A stretch of DNA of 10,020 bases from the NCBI GenBank assembly GCA_037147235.1, contig JBAWVO010000236.1, positions 1 through 10,020 of the forward strand, read 5' to 3'. The position numbers and the translations under genes are program-made. Of the stretch, positions 1 to 8,027 are shown in pieces. How positions within the stretch are numbered: the first letter of the stretch is position 1; each line of letters opens with the position of its first letter. Origin of the DNA: JANXQG01 sp037147235 (GTDB taxonomy: Bacteria; Planctomycetota; Planctomycetia; Pirellulales; Thermoguttaceae). Below the pieces are notes generated by a model. That model ran no database searches. It was not told the DNA's origin and saw nothing but the letters and a program-made list of their open reading frames with translations.

Positions 1-28
1 CGCCCCCGCTCGGCGAGTGGGCAAAACA
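1..28 (+). repeat. 28-bp direct repeat, left copy (hairpin-forming)
   Basis: The first 28 bases are identical to 9224-9251. Within it CCCGCTC and GAGTGGG pair around a GGC loop, with one G-T wobble, so it can form a compact hairpin like those of REP elements. In the right-hand copy it directly follows a second hairpin. Here the upstream part would lie outside the window, so the element is probably incomplete. Identity ends at base 28, which marks one boundary of the unit. Confidence 0.8.
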
Positions 29-40
29 CGACAGTTATTT

Positions 41-59
41 ATGCGCCGATCCTTAGCGA
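41..59 (+). repeat. 19-bp inverted repeat, left arm
   Basis: This stretch is the reverse complement of 9170-9188 at 18 of 19 positions; the single difference is near the middle (CCTTAG here, CTTAGG with one changed base on the other side). It lies 12 bases after the left 28-bp repeat. In the right-hand copy the same 19 bases precede a REP-like double hairpin, so this may be a conserved part of that element family present in the opposite orientation. Confidence 0.7.
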
Positions 60-394
60 GGCAAATCCTTCCAACAAAATTGGCGCGGCGGTAAACGGCG
101 ACGAACCGTTACTAACCGAGATGGACAGAAGGTCGTTGTCCAATCGCCAGATCATCCCCTCGATAGGGGTGTCCTCGCATCGCCGACTTGCCCGGTTGGT
201 ATCCATGCAACCGGCGTGCGAGGGCCCCGTAGCCACTTCGCGAGTGAGCGACACAACCACGATCGCCAAAATAAAACAAGGAACACGTCTTGATCAAATT
301 GAGCGGTTTGCCTATCCTGTGCAGCGAACATGTGGCTTGTTCACCGACGCCAGGGAGCGGGGATACCAGACAAGCTGCGAACTGGAGCCTCCGC
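60..394. other. non-coding stretch with hairpins upstream of the operon
   Basis: No convincing gene is seen on either strand in this 335-base stretch. It does hold paired sequence. AACGG/CCGTT at 94-98 and 106-110 can be extended to 91-112 with one bulged base. CCCCT/AGGGG at 156-160 and 165-169 close a four-base loop. A longer two-part structure spans 171-225: an outer stem of about nine pairs (171-179 with 217-225, one wobble) encloses a perfect 7-bp stem (192-198 with 208-214). These could be the terminator of an upstream gene, a structured RNA or degraded palindromic repeat. Open frames across this region lack a plausible start or family resemblance. Confidence 0.5.
290..318 (+). promoter_or_regulatory. 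candidate sigma-70-type promoter for the operon
   Basis: TTGATC at 290-295 and TATCCT at 313-318 are separated by 17 bases. Each hexamer matches the bacterial vegetative consensus at four of six positions. It lies about 75 bases before the first start codon of the operon. Planctomycete promoters are poorly defined, so this is a weak candidate. An ECF-type promoter controlling autoregulation could exist instead, but no clear one was seen. Confidence 0.25.
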
Positions 395-1573
395 ATGCGC
401 AAATTCCCTGGATTCTACCTCGCAATCCTTCAGTCGGCTCTGCTGCTGTCGGTTCCGACGGCTTCTCATGCTCAAGAGGCGGTTGCTATCCCTGCGCCCG
501 GTGGCATCGGACCGTACTTCACGGAAGACGTGCCACGCCTACCCCCAGTGGGCCAAGACTCAGTCGCGCCTCCCGACTTGATTCCCGGCACGGCATCGCG
601 AGACCTTGGGGGAGACACGAGGTCACCAGGCCCAAGACCCGGCGGTCCGCCACCCGATTCCGGCATGAGGGCACCGGGCATGGGGCCACCAGGGGGCGGA
701 GGTCCGTTTCGGTACTCGGCAATCTGGCTTCCCAGTACCTCGGTCCATGGCCAAGATGCGAAATGGGGGCTTGTCGGGCAGGATTTGTCGGTGATGTGTC
801 CCGTCTGGATGGACGGGACGAACAGAGTAATGTTTATGGGAGGCGTTAGCAACCGTCTAATACAGACCGACGCCGTCTTGCCTGACACCGGACAGCCATA
901 TCCCAGCGAACTGTGGAACACCCACGTAGGACTGATGTTCAACCGGCAGTTGGACAACGGCTGGATGGCAGGCGGCGGTGTCAACCTGGGATCGGCAAGC
1001 GACCGCCCGTTTGGCGCGCTTCGCGACATGAACATCGGAATGAATGCCATGCTTAGGGTGCCGCAAGGCGAGCACAACGCCTGGATGTTCTCCCTGATGT
1101 ATTCGCCGATGAGTGAAATTCCTTTTCCCATACCCGGCGTCGCGTTTAACTGGAACCCTTCGGAACAGTTCCACGCGAACATTGGTATTCCTTTCCAAGT
1201 CACCTATCGGCCGACGGATGATTGGACGTTCGAGGTAATGTACATGCCCATCCACACGATTCACGCCAAAGCCACGTATCGATTCAGCGAACAGATTCGC
1301 GCGTTCGCCAGTTACGATTGGGCCAACGAGGTGTACGCACTTGCGGATCGCGTGGAAGACAACGAACGATTCTTCATGTACGATCAGCGCGCAGCTCTTG
1401 GACTGGAAGCAACCCTGGTGCGATTTGCCACGGTGGATGTAACGGGCGGTTACGCGTTCGACCGCTATTCCTATGAGGGGTCGCAGACGTCGGCATTCAA
1501 CGCAACTCAGATCAACCGCGTGGATATCGGCACCGGCCCGTTTACCGCGTTGCAATTGAAACTCCGTTTCTAA
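395..1573 (+). CDS. DUF6268-like outer-membrane beta-barrel protein
   Basis: This encodes a 392-residue secreted protein. The ATG at 395 is preferred over the upstream in-frame ATG at 290. It has GGAG at 384-387 seven bases before it and starts a clean signal peptide (MRKFPG, then a hydrophobic run ending in ASHA, about residue 26, before QEA). Residues about 32-105 form a Pro/Gly-rich linker. Residues about 105-392 show alternating aromatic/hydrophobic and polar residues in repeated short strands (for example IRAFASYDW and ALQLKLRF), and the chain ends in Phe, the classic C-terminal signal of outer-membrane barrels. The pattern resembles DUF6268 outer-membrane proteins common in planctomycetes. 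The family has no established function. Only 9 bases separate it from the sigma factor gene, so it is probably the first gene of the operon. A porin-like or assembly role is inference. Confidence 0.75.
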   Translation: MRKFPGFYLAILQSALLLSVPTASHAQEAVAIPAPGGIGPYFTEDVPRLPPVGQDSVAPPDLIPGTASRDLGGDTRSPGPRPGGPPPDSGMRAPGMGPPGGGGPFRYSAIWLPSTSVHGQDAKWGLVGQDLSVMCPVWMDGTNRVMFMGGVSNRLIQTDAVLPDTGQPYPSELWNTHVGLMFNRQLDNGWMAGGGVNLGSASDRPFGALRDMNIGMNAMLRVPQGEHNAWMFSLMYSPMSEIPFPIPGVAFNWNPSEQFHANIGIPFQVTYRPTDDWTFEVMYMPIHTIHAKATYRFSEQIRAFASYDWANEVYALADRVEDNERFFMYDQRAALGLEATLVRFATVDVTGGYAFDRYSYEGSQTSAFNATQINRVDIGTGPFTALQLKLRF

Positions 1574-1582
1574 TCCCAAGCC

Positions 1583-2194
1583 ATGAATACTTCACTATCG
1601 CCGGACCAACTGCTCGGGCATGCTCAAGACGGCAATCCCGAACATCTCGGCCAGTTACTGGAGAACTACCGGCATTACCTCCACTTGTTGGCACGTCTTG
1701 AGATCGGACGGAACCTTCAGGCGAAGCTCGACGCCTCTGATCTTGTGCAAGACACGCTGCTGGAGGCACACCGCAACTTCTCACACTTCCAAGGTTCAAG
1801 CGAAACGCAGTTCGTCTGCTGGCTGCGGCAAATCATGGCGGCAAGTCTTGCGAACCTCTTGCGGCGCTACCTTGGAACCCAGGGCCGGGACATTCGCCTA
1901 GAAAGACAACTGGCGATTCAACTCGATCAGTCCTCCCGACTCTTGGACCGTGGATTGATCGACCCGGGCAGTTCGCCCAGTCAGCAGGCGTCCCGTCGTG
2001 AACAAGCGGTCCTTCTGGCGGATGCCCTCGCAAGACTTCCCGAGGATTATCGAGAAGTCATCATTCTTCGACATTTGCAGGGATTATCGTTTGCAGAAGT
2101 CAGTTCACGGATGGAACGGTCGCTCGACAGTGTTGAGAAACTCTGGATGCGGGGGCTTGCCCGTCTGCGCCAGGTCATGGGGGGTATGGAATGA
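1583..2194 (+). CDS. ECF-type RNA polymerase sigma factor (planctomycete kinase-linked type)
   Basis: This 203-residue protein has the two-domain layout of ECF sigma factors. Region 2 covers about residues 20-110, with the core-binding DLVQDTLLEAHRNFSHFQ stretch at 53-70 and the DNA-melting/-10 recognition part at about 77-110. Region 4 covers about 145-197, with LPEDYREVIILRHLQGLSF leading into the helix-turn-helix at about 168-192. A poorly conserved linker of about 35 residues joins them. The length and the LPEDYREVI signature fit the ECF groups that sit beside Ser/Thr kinases in planctomycetes. No anti-sigma gene is present. Its stop overlaps the kinase start by four bases (ATGA), implying translational coupling, so the kinase is the likely partner. 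The ATG at 1583 has no strong ribosome binding site; coupling to the gene ending 9 bases upstream may supply ribosomes. Target promoters are unknown. Confidence 0.9.
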   Translation: MNTSLSPDQLLGHAQDGNPEHLGQLLENYRHYLHLLARLEIGRNLQAKLDASDLVQDTLLEAHRNFSHFQGSSETQFVCWLRQIMAASLANLLRRYLGTQGRDIRLERQLAIQLDQSSRLLDRGLIDPGSSPSQQASRREQAVLLADALARLPEDYREVIILRHLQGLSFAEVSSRMERSLDSVEKLWMRGLARLRQVMGGME

Positions 2195-4521
2195 GCAAAG
2201 AGCCCAATGATACTTCCGGCAATCAAGATTCTCCGCATCCGGTCACGGAACCGGATGATCCGCTCGCCGAGGACCCGCGTCTGTTGAAAATCGTACAGGA
2301 ATACCACCAGGCACTGGAGTCCGGCCGGCAACCCGATCGACGCCAATGGTTGCAGCGCTATCCCGACCTGGCGGAAGCACTTGGCCCATGCCTCGAAGGC
2401 TTGGAACTTGTCCATCGCGCCGCGCCCTTGGCAAGTCCGCTGTCGGGCAGTTCACCACGGCTCCCGAGCAACACAACTGAACCGCTTCTGGCAAATCCCC
2501 TCGGGGATTTCCAGATTGTGCGCGAAATTGGCCGTGGCGGCATGGGCATTGTATACGAGGCCATTCAGTTGTCCTTGGGGCGTCCAGTGGCCCTGAAGGT
2601 GCTGCCGTTTGCGGCCACCTTTGATGCCAAGCATTTGCAGCGATTCCGGCAGGAGGCGCAAGCTGCGGCCCACCTTCACCATGCAAACATCGTTCCCGTG
2701 CATGGCGTTGGCTGCGAGCGAGGCATGCATTTCTATGCCATGCAGCTTATTGATGGGCAATCGCTCGACGTGGTAGTCCGCCAACTTCGCCAAGAGGCGG
2801 GGATGGGCCCGCTCGAAGCCAACTCGGCGGATCGTCCCTTCTCCACTCGTAACCACAAATCGTCGGATTGCGGTTCCGTCAGCCAGACCGGAGATTGGCA
2901 ACCGGCGGCGGATGATTCGGCTACCGCCCGTCAACCAATCAAGGTTGACCATACCAGCACAACGGAGAGGCAGTTCTCGGCCCAATTCTCGACCTATCGC
3001 ACGGGCAAAGAGCCGGAACCGTACCGGACGATCGCTCGGTGCATGGCCCAGGTAGCAGAAGCCTTGGAGTATGCGCACCAGGAGGGCATCGTTCACCGGG
3101 ACATCAAGCCGGCGAATCTCTTGATCGACTTCCGCGGAAACGTATGGATTACCGACTTCGGCCTGGCCCACTTCCACGATGCTCCGGGCCTGACGCACAC
3201 AGGCGACATTATGGGCACGATTCGATACATGAGCCCCGAACAGGCATCCGGGCAGCGGGTTGTCCTCGACCATCGCACCGACATCTACTCGCTGGGTGCG
3301 ACGTTTTACGAATTGTTGACGCTCCATCCAGTATTTGCGAGCAGCACGCGTCACGCGCTGTTGTCTGATGTGCTCAACCGCGACCCGCGCACACCGCGCA
3401 GCCTGGATCGCAGGATACCCGAGGAGCTTGAGATCATCATTCTTAAATCGCTCAGCAAGAATCCTGCGGATCGCTACGCATCAGCCCAAGAACTCGCTGA
3501 CGACCTGCATCGCTTCCTGCGTGACGAGCCCATTCGGGCGAAACGACCCTCAGCGGTGGAGCACGTTCGCAAATGGTCGCGCCGACACCCTTCACTCCTT
3601 GCCGCGGGAATGCTGATCATGTTCCTGACGCTCGTCGGTTCGTTGATCGCCAACTGGCTGATTACCAGTGCGAATGAGCGGACCAAGGCGGCTCTGGCCG
3701 AGTCCCAACTCCGTGCGGAGGAAGCGGAGAGGAGATTCCAACAGGCGAGACAGGCAGCGGATCTCTTGATCGAGGTGAGTGAGAAGGAGTTGCCTGACAA
3801 GCCGCCAGCGCAAAGCCTACGAAAGCGGCTTCTGGAAACGGCACTCGCCTACTACAAGGATTTCATCAGTCAGCGCCGTGGCGATGCGTCCAGCCAGGCT
3901 GAACTCGTCGCTGTTCAGGATCGGCTCAAGAAGATCCTTGACGAATTAACGGTCATGGACGGCGCGGGGCAGTTCATTTTGCTTTGTGATCGTCGCGTTC
4001 AGGCGGACCTTGGCCTCAACGACTCTCAGCAACGGAAAATTGAAGCCCTCAGCGAGGAGTTTGCCCAGAGGCGGCTCGATTCCTTGCACGATTACCATCA
4101 ACCGTCGTCGCCTGCCAATCGGTCTCAGTTCGTGGAACTTGCCCGCGCCAACGATCACGCCATGCGAGCCGCGCTTACCGAGGCGCAATTGCAGCGATTG
4201 GAGCAGATCACCCTGCAAGTCCACGGCCCGATGGCTTTTTCTCAGGCTGACGTGGGCAAGCGATTGCATCTGACGGACGCGCAACGTCAGGCAATGCAAG
4301 ATATCGCGATGGACGCATTTGCGCCCCCTTGGGATCCTTTGAGCCTCGGAAGCAGCCACCCGTCGACAAGCAGTTCTCGTGCCGTGAACGTGCAAAGTGT
4401 AATGAAAAAGGTTCTCGCCGTACTGACGCCGGAACAGTTGACCGAGTGGAAGAAGCTTACGGGGCCACCGTTTAAGGATGTTTCCGAGTTCCTACCATCA
4501 CGGCCACGGTTCGCGCCGTGA
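2191..4521 (+). CDS. transmembrane Hanks-type Ser/Thr protein kinase with LTxxQ-repeat C-terminus
   Basis: This 776-residue kinase begins at an ATG overlapping the sigma factor stop, with a G-rich site at 2179-2184. Residues 22-80 resemble the helical N-terminal segment common in planctomycete kinases (RYPDLAEALG). The kinase domain spans about 107-445: glycine loop GRGGMG 114-119, ATP-binding Lys136 (ALKVL), catalytic HRDIKPAN 302-309, DFG 322-324 and MSPE 347-350 in place of APE. All key catalytic residues are present, so it should be active. An unusual Ser/Thr/Gln-rich insert of about 80 residues (about 197-276) sits in the hinge region between the lobes. One membrane helix (about 468-491) follows Arg/Lys-rich sequence, placing the kinase in the cytoplasm. 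A coiled coil follows (about 494-530). The C-terminal part holds four LTxxQ-like motifs at 609, 662, 694 and 745 in two tandem modules. The role of this part as a stress sensor is inferred from Spy/CpxP-type proteins. Confidence 0.92.
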   Translation: MSKEPNDTSGNQDSPHPVTEPDDPLAEDPRLLKIVQEYHQALESGRQPDRRQWLQRYPDLAEALGPCLEGLELVHRAAPLASPLSGSSPRLPSNTTEPLLANPLGDFQIVREIGRGGMGIVYEAIQLSLGRPVALKVLPFAATFDAKHLQRFRQEAQAAAHLHHANIVPVHGVGCERGMHFYAMQLIDGQSLDVVVRQLRQEAGMGPLEANSADRPFSTRNHKSSDCGSVSQTGDWQPAADDSATARQPIKVDHTSTTERQFSAQFSTYRTGKEPEPYRTIARCMAQVAEALEYAHQEGIVHRDIKPANLLIDFRGNVWITDFGLAHFHDAPGLTHTGDIMGTIRYMSPEQASGQRVVLDHRTDIYSLGATFYELLTLHPVFASSTRHALLSDVLNRDPRTPRSLDRRIPEELEIIILKSLSKNPADRYASAQELADDLHRFLRDEPIRAKRPSAVEHVRKWSRRHPSLLAAGMLIMFLTLVGSLIANWLITSANERTKAALAESQLRAEEAERRFQQARQAADLLIEVSEKELPDKPPAQSLRKRLLETALAYYKDFISQRRGDASSQAELVAVQDRLKKILDELTVMDGAGQFILLCDRRVQADLGLNDSQQRKIEALSEEFAQRRLDSLHDYHQPSSPANRSQFVELARANDHAMRAALTEAQLQRLEQITLQVHGPMAFSQADVGKRLHLTDAQRQAMQDIAMDAFAPPWDPLSLGSSHPSTSSSRAVNVQSVMKKVLAVLTPEQLTEWKKLTGPPFKDVSEFLPSRPRFAP

Positions 4522-4552
4522 GCAGTCGCAAGTTTTGCCGCTAAGAGATTTT

Positions 4553-5845
4553 ATGAGAACTACACTCTTTATTCTTGTTCTGATTGGTGCTGCGTCCGGC
4601 GGCGCGGTGTATTATGCCAAACACGCGACGACCGATACTCGCCCGGCCTTTCGCACAGTGGCCGTGACACGAGGTGATTTGCTGTCGACGATTAGCGCCA
4701 CGGGAACCATCGAACCCGAGGAGGTTGTTGACATAGGCGCGCAAGTCATGGGCTTAATTCAAGAATTTGGCCCCGACCCGCGCGATCCAGCCAGGTCGAT
4801 CGACTATGGCTCCGTGGTCGACAAAGGCACCCTGCTGGCGAAAATCGACGCCACTCCCTATGAAGCGGCGCTGGAGCAGGCAGAGGCAACCCTGGAGAAA
4901 TCCGAGGCCGATCGGTTGCAGTTTGAGGCGAAATGCGAGCAAGCAGAGCAGGAATGGAGGCGTGCTGAGAGCCTCCTCGCGTCGAAGGCAATCGCCGCAA
5001 GCGATTACGACATCGCGCGGGCGAATTACAAATCAGCCAAGGCAAACGTGGCGGTCGGAAAGGCGGCCGTTCGCCAGAACAAGGCTTCGCTGCGCATGGC
5101 GAAGACGAACCTGGGCTATACGACCATCAAGTCGCCGGTCCGGGGGGTTATCATCGACCGCCGCGTCAACATCGGCCAGACTGTTGTCGCAAGCCTGAAC
5201 GCCCCCAGCTTGTTCCTCATCGCCAAGGACTTGCGGCGGATGCAGGTATGGGCCTCGGTGAATGAGGCCGACATCGGGCAGATCCGCGTGGACATGCCCG
5301 TGCGGTTCACGGTCGATGCACACCCGGGCCAGACGTTTCAAGGCAAAGTGGCCCAAGTCCGCATGAATGCGAGTATGACGCAGAATGTCGTCACCTACAC
5401 CGTGGTCGTGACGACCGACAATTCCAGCGGCAAGTTGCTGCCGTATCTGACCGCCAGCGTCCACTTCGAGGTGGACAAGCGGTCTGGGGTATTGCTGGTG
5501 CCTAATGCGGCCTTGCGCTGGCAACCGCAGGCATCACAAATTGCCCCGACTGCCATTAAAGTTGTTGCCTCATCCACCGACTCAGCGAACACTTCAGATC
5601 GCGGATGCCTCTGGATTGCGAGCGATGCCGGTTCCGTCCGACCGTTGGAGGTGATCGTCGGTGCAAGTGACGGGATGATGACTGAGGTCAGCAGGAGCGA
5701 GGTGCAGGAGGGAATGTTGGTGGTTACCGGAGAAGAAGGACAGGACAACCAGGAGAACATTGACGCAGCGGATGCCAACAAGACGAGTAATCCTTTCCTG
5801 CCGAAACCGCCCAAGGGCTTCAAGCCTCCCCATCCGCCGATGTAG
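4553..5845 (+). CDS. macA: MacA-like periplasmic adaptor (membrane fusion protein) of an ABC efflux system
   Basis: This 430-residue adaptor would link an inner-membrane MacB-type transporter to an outer-membrane channel. The ATG at 4553 is chosen because it starts a hydrophobic membrane anchor (about residues 4-22) and follows AAGAGA; an in-frame ATG at 4478 lies inside the kinase gene. The order of domains is visible. A first lipoyl half (about 55-104, with GSVVDKGTLLAKID) is followed by an Ala/Glu/Lys-rich alpha-hairpin (about 105-185). A second lipoyl half follows (about 186-225, NLGYTTIKSPVRGVI), then a beta-barrel (about 228-315) and a membrane-proximal domain (about 316-395). The tail is acidic, then Pro-rich (PKPPKGFKPPHPP), and is longer than in E. 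coli MacA. It lies 31 bases after the kinase gene and 19 before the transporter, which supports one operon. No TolC-type outer channel is in the window. Substrate is unknown: MacAB-type systems export macrolides, peptides and other molecules. Confidence 0.9.
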   Translation: MRTTLFILVLIGAASGGAVYYAKHATTDTRPAFRTVAVTRGDLLSTISATGTIEPEEVVDIGAQVMGLIQEFGPDPRDPARSIDYGSVVDKGTLLAKIDATPYEAALEQAEATLEKSEADRLQFEAKCEQAEQEWRRAESLLASKAIAASDYDIARANYKSAKANVAVGKAAVRQNKASLRMAKTNLGYTTIKSPVRGVIIDRRVNIGQTVVASLNAPSLFLIAKDLRRMQVWASVNEADIGQIRVDMPVRFTVDAHPGQTFQGKVAQVRMNASMTQNVVTYTVVVTTDNSSGKLLPYLTASVHFEVDKRSGVLLVPNAALRWQPQASQIAPTAIKVVASSTDSANTSDRGCLWIASDAGSVRPLEVIVGASDGMMTEVSRSEVQEGMLVVTGEEGQDNQENIDAADANKTSNPFLPKPPKGFKPPHPPM

Positions 5846-5864
5846 CACCAGGGAAATCTCACTC

Positions 5865-8027
5865 ATGGAATTGATCCAGCTCGAAAACATCTACAAGACC
5901 TATTACTTGGGCGAAGTGGAAGTCCCGGTGCTCCGGGGTATCTCGCTTTCCATTCGTCAAGGCGAAATGGTGGCTCTGATGGGCGCATCGGGTTCGGGCA
6001 AGACCACGTTGATGAACATTCTGGGGTGCCTTGACCATGCTACGTCGGGCGAGTATTGGTTTGACGGTCAAGAGATGAGCGGTCTCACGCCGAATCAACG
6101 AGCGATGGTGCGATCGGAGAAACTGGGCTTCGTCTTTCAGAGCTTCAATCTTCTCGCACGCACTACGGCATTGCAGAATGTCGCTCTGCCGTTGGACTAC
6201 TCCCCGCAGCGGGTTTCCCGCATGGAAGCCCACCGCCTGGCGCGGACTCTCTTGGCCCGTGTTGGATTGGCTGACCGTGCCGGGCACGAACCGTCACAGT
6301 TGTCGGGAGGGCAGCAACAACGAGCGGCAATCGCCCGTGCCCTGGTCAACCGCCCTGCGCTACTGCTGGCCGATGAGCCGACGGGAAACCTCGACTCGCA
6401 CACGAGCGTCGAAATCCTGCGGGTATTCCAGCAACTCAATGCCGAGGGGATTACCGTTGTTCTGGTGACGCACGACCCGACCGTGGCTGCGTACGCCCAT
6501 CGGATCATTCGCATCGTGGACGGAATGGTCGAGCGAGACGAGATGAACATGGCGCCCGATGGCCTTGATCCCGTATCGCCGCCCGGCGACGTTTCTACCT
6601 TCTATGGCGACATACCGGGCAAGTCCCGGCAGCCGATTGTCCCGGCACTGCTGCCAGCCACGTGGCGAACCGCGCTAGGGGCTCTGCGGCGAAACAAAAT
6701 GCGGTCCGTGTTGTCGGCGTTGGGCGTGATCATTGCCGTGGCCGCGGTCATCGCCATGACGGAAATCGGCCAAGGGTCGAAGGCCATGTTGCAAAAGAAT
6801 ATCGCCAGCCTGGGGTCGAATACGTTGATGATTTCCTCCGGAGCGACCAACACCGGCGGCGTGAACCTCGGTGCCGGCACGGCCGTTACGCTCACACCGC
6901 AGGATGCCGACGAAATCGCCCGCCAGTGTTCCGCTGTGCTCGACGTCGCTCCGGTCGTCCGCGCCAGGTCACAGATCGTCTACAGGAACCGCAATTGTGT
7001 TCCTGAACAGATCACTGGCACAACACCGTCCTACTTGGCCGTCCGCGACTGGCAAAATATGGCAACAGGCGAAATGTTCACCGACCGCGATGTCCGCAAC
7101 TGCAATAAAGTATGCGTGATCGGCGATACGGTACGACGGAGTCTTTTCCAGAAGACGTCTCCCATCGGCAAGGAAATCCGCATCAACAACATCGCGTTTC
7201 GGGTGGTTGGCGTATTGAGCCGCAAGGGAGCGGACATGATGGGCATGGATCAGGATAATCTCGTGCTTGCGCCATGGTCCACGATCAAATACCGTGTCAG
7301 CGGCGCAAGCCTGACCAATACGAATCAGAGCAGCAGCACCGCCGCCAGTGCATCCTTGACCGCCGATGCGGTCAACTCCTTGAACAGCTTGTATCCCAGT
7401 GCGAAATCGCTTTATCCCAGTCGGTCGTCGATCCAGACCGCCGACACTCCACAACCAGTCCGTTTCGCGAATGTGGATCAGATCCTGGCGAAGGCGGCCT
7501 CCGAAAGTGAAGTCAAGTCGGCGATTAGCCAAATCACCGCGCTATTGCGCCAGCGCCACCGCATCCGCACGGGCAGTGAGGACGACTTCAGCGTTCGCGA
7601 CATGGCGGAGATCATCAAGATACTTTCTTCCACGACGCAGTCAATGAGCGCGTTGCTGTTGATTGTGGCCCTGATTTCTCTCGTGGTCGGTGGCGTGGGT
7701 ATTATGAACATTATGCTGGTCTCCGTCACCGAACGCACTCGGGAGATCGGGCTTCGGATGGCCGTCGGCGCCCGAAGCCATCATATCCTCCGACAGTTTC
7801 TCGTCGAGGCAATCGTGTTGTGCATCGTTGGCGGGGCCATGGGGATTCTCTTGGGCCGAGGAGTATCCATCCTGGTGAGGTGGAATATCCATTGGCCGAC
7901 GGAGGCATCGCTGCCGACCATCGTTGCCGCCGTGATCGTCTCCGCCGGCGTCGGCATCACCTTTGGCTTCTATCCGGCTTGGAAGGCCTCGCGGCTGGAC
8001 CCCATCGAAGCCCTGCGATACGAATAA
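5865..8027 (+). CDS. macB: MacB-like ABC transporter, fused ATPase and permease
   Basis: This 720-residue protein combines an N-terminal ATPase with a MacB/FtsX-type permease. The ATG at 5865 follows AGGGA at 5850-5854 and starts right at the ATPase domain; the longer frame from 5760 only overlaps macA. Visible ATPase motifs are Walker A GASGSGKT (40-47), signature LSGGQ (146-150), Walker B LLLADEPT (166-173) and the switch His203. A linker (about 225-262) precedes the first membrane helix (about 281-303). A large periplasmic domain follows (about 304-594), then three helices at about 595-620, 645-668 and 683-705. The ending DPIEALRYE is typical of the family. It is about 70 residues longer than E. 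coli MacB; much of the excess is a Ser/Thr/Asn-rich periplasmic insert (about 480-530) with a doubled SLYPS. Periplasmic cysteines occur at 355, 378, 413 and 417. It should power export with the MacA-like partner encoded just upstream. Confidence 0.93.
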   Translation: MELIQLENIYKTYYLGEVEVPVLRGISLSIRQGEMVALMGASGSGKTTLMNILGCLDHATSGEYWFDGQEMSGLTPNQRAMVRSEKLGFVFQSFNLLARTTALQNVALPLDYSPQRVSRMEAHRLARTLLARVGLADRAGHEPSQLSGGQQQRAAIARALVNRPALLLADEPTGNLDSHTSVEILRVFQQLNAEGITVVLVTHDPTVAAYAHRIIRIVDGMVERDEMNMAPDGLDPVSPPGDVSTFYGDIPGKSRQPIVPALLPATWRTALGALRRNKMRSVLSALGVIIAVAAVIAMTEIGQGSKAMLQKNIASLGSNTLMISSGATNTGGVNLGAGTAVTLTPQDADEIARQCSAVLDVAPVVRARSQIVYRNRNCVPEQITGTTPSYLAVRDWQNMATGEMFTDRDVRNCNKVCVIGDTVRRSLFQKTSPIGKEIRINNIAFRVVGVLSRKGADMMGMDQDNLVLAPWSTIKYRVSGASLTNTNQSSSTAASASLTADAVNSLNSLYPSAKSLYPSRSSIQTADTPQPVRFANVDQILAKAASESEVKSAISQITALLRQRHRIRTGSEDDFSVRDMAEIIKILSSTTQSMSALLLIVALISLVVGGVGIMNIMLVSVTERTREIGLRMAVGARSHHILRQFLVEAIVLCIVGGAMGILLGRGVSILVRWNIHWPTEASLPTIVAAVIVSAGVGITFGFYPAWKASRLDPIEALRYE

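Noticed and set aside
91..112. Possible integron attC site in the leader
   Set aside because: The foldback lacks the paired core-site sequences and no integrase or cassette genes are present.
39..402. Two minus-strand open frames upstream of the operon
   Set aside because: No recognisable family, no convincing ribosome binding sites, and they cross the hairpin cluster and repeat sequence.
121..849. 242-codon plus-strand open frame overlapping the barrel gene
   Set aside because: It is rich in Arg, Ser and Gly with no domain pattern or ribosome binding site, and it overlaps a frame with a clear signal peptide and barrel.
2452..3354. 300-codon minus-strand open frame inside the kinase gene
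   Set aside because: The plus strand encodes intact kinase motifs over the same bases; this is a complementary-strand artefact of GC-rich coding DNA.
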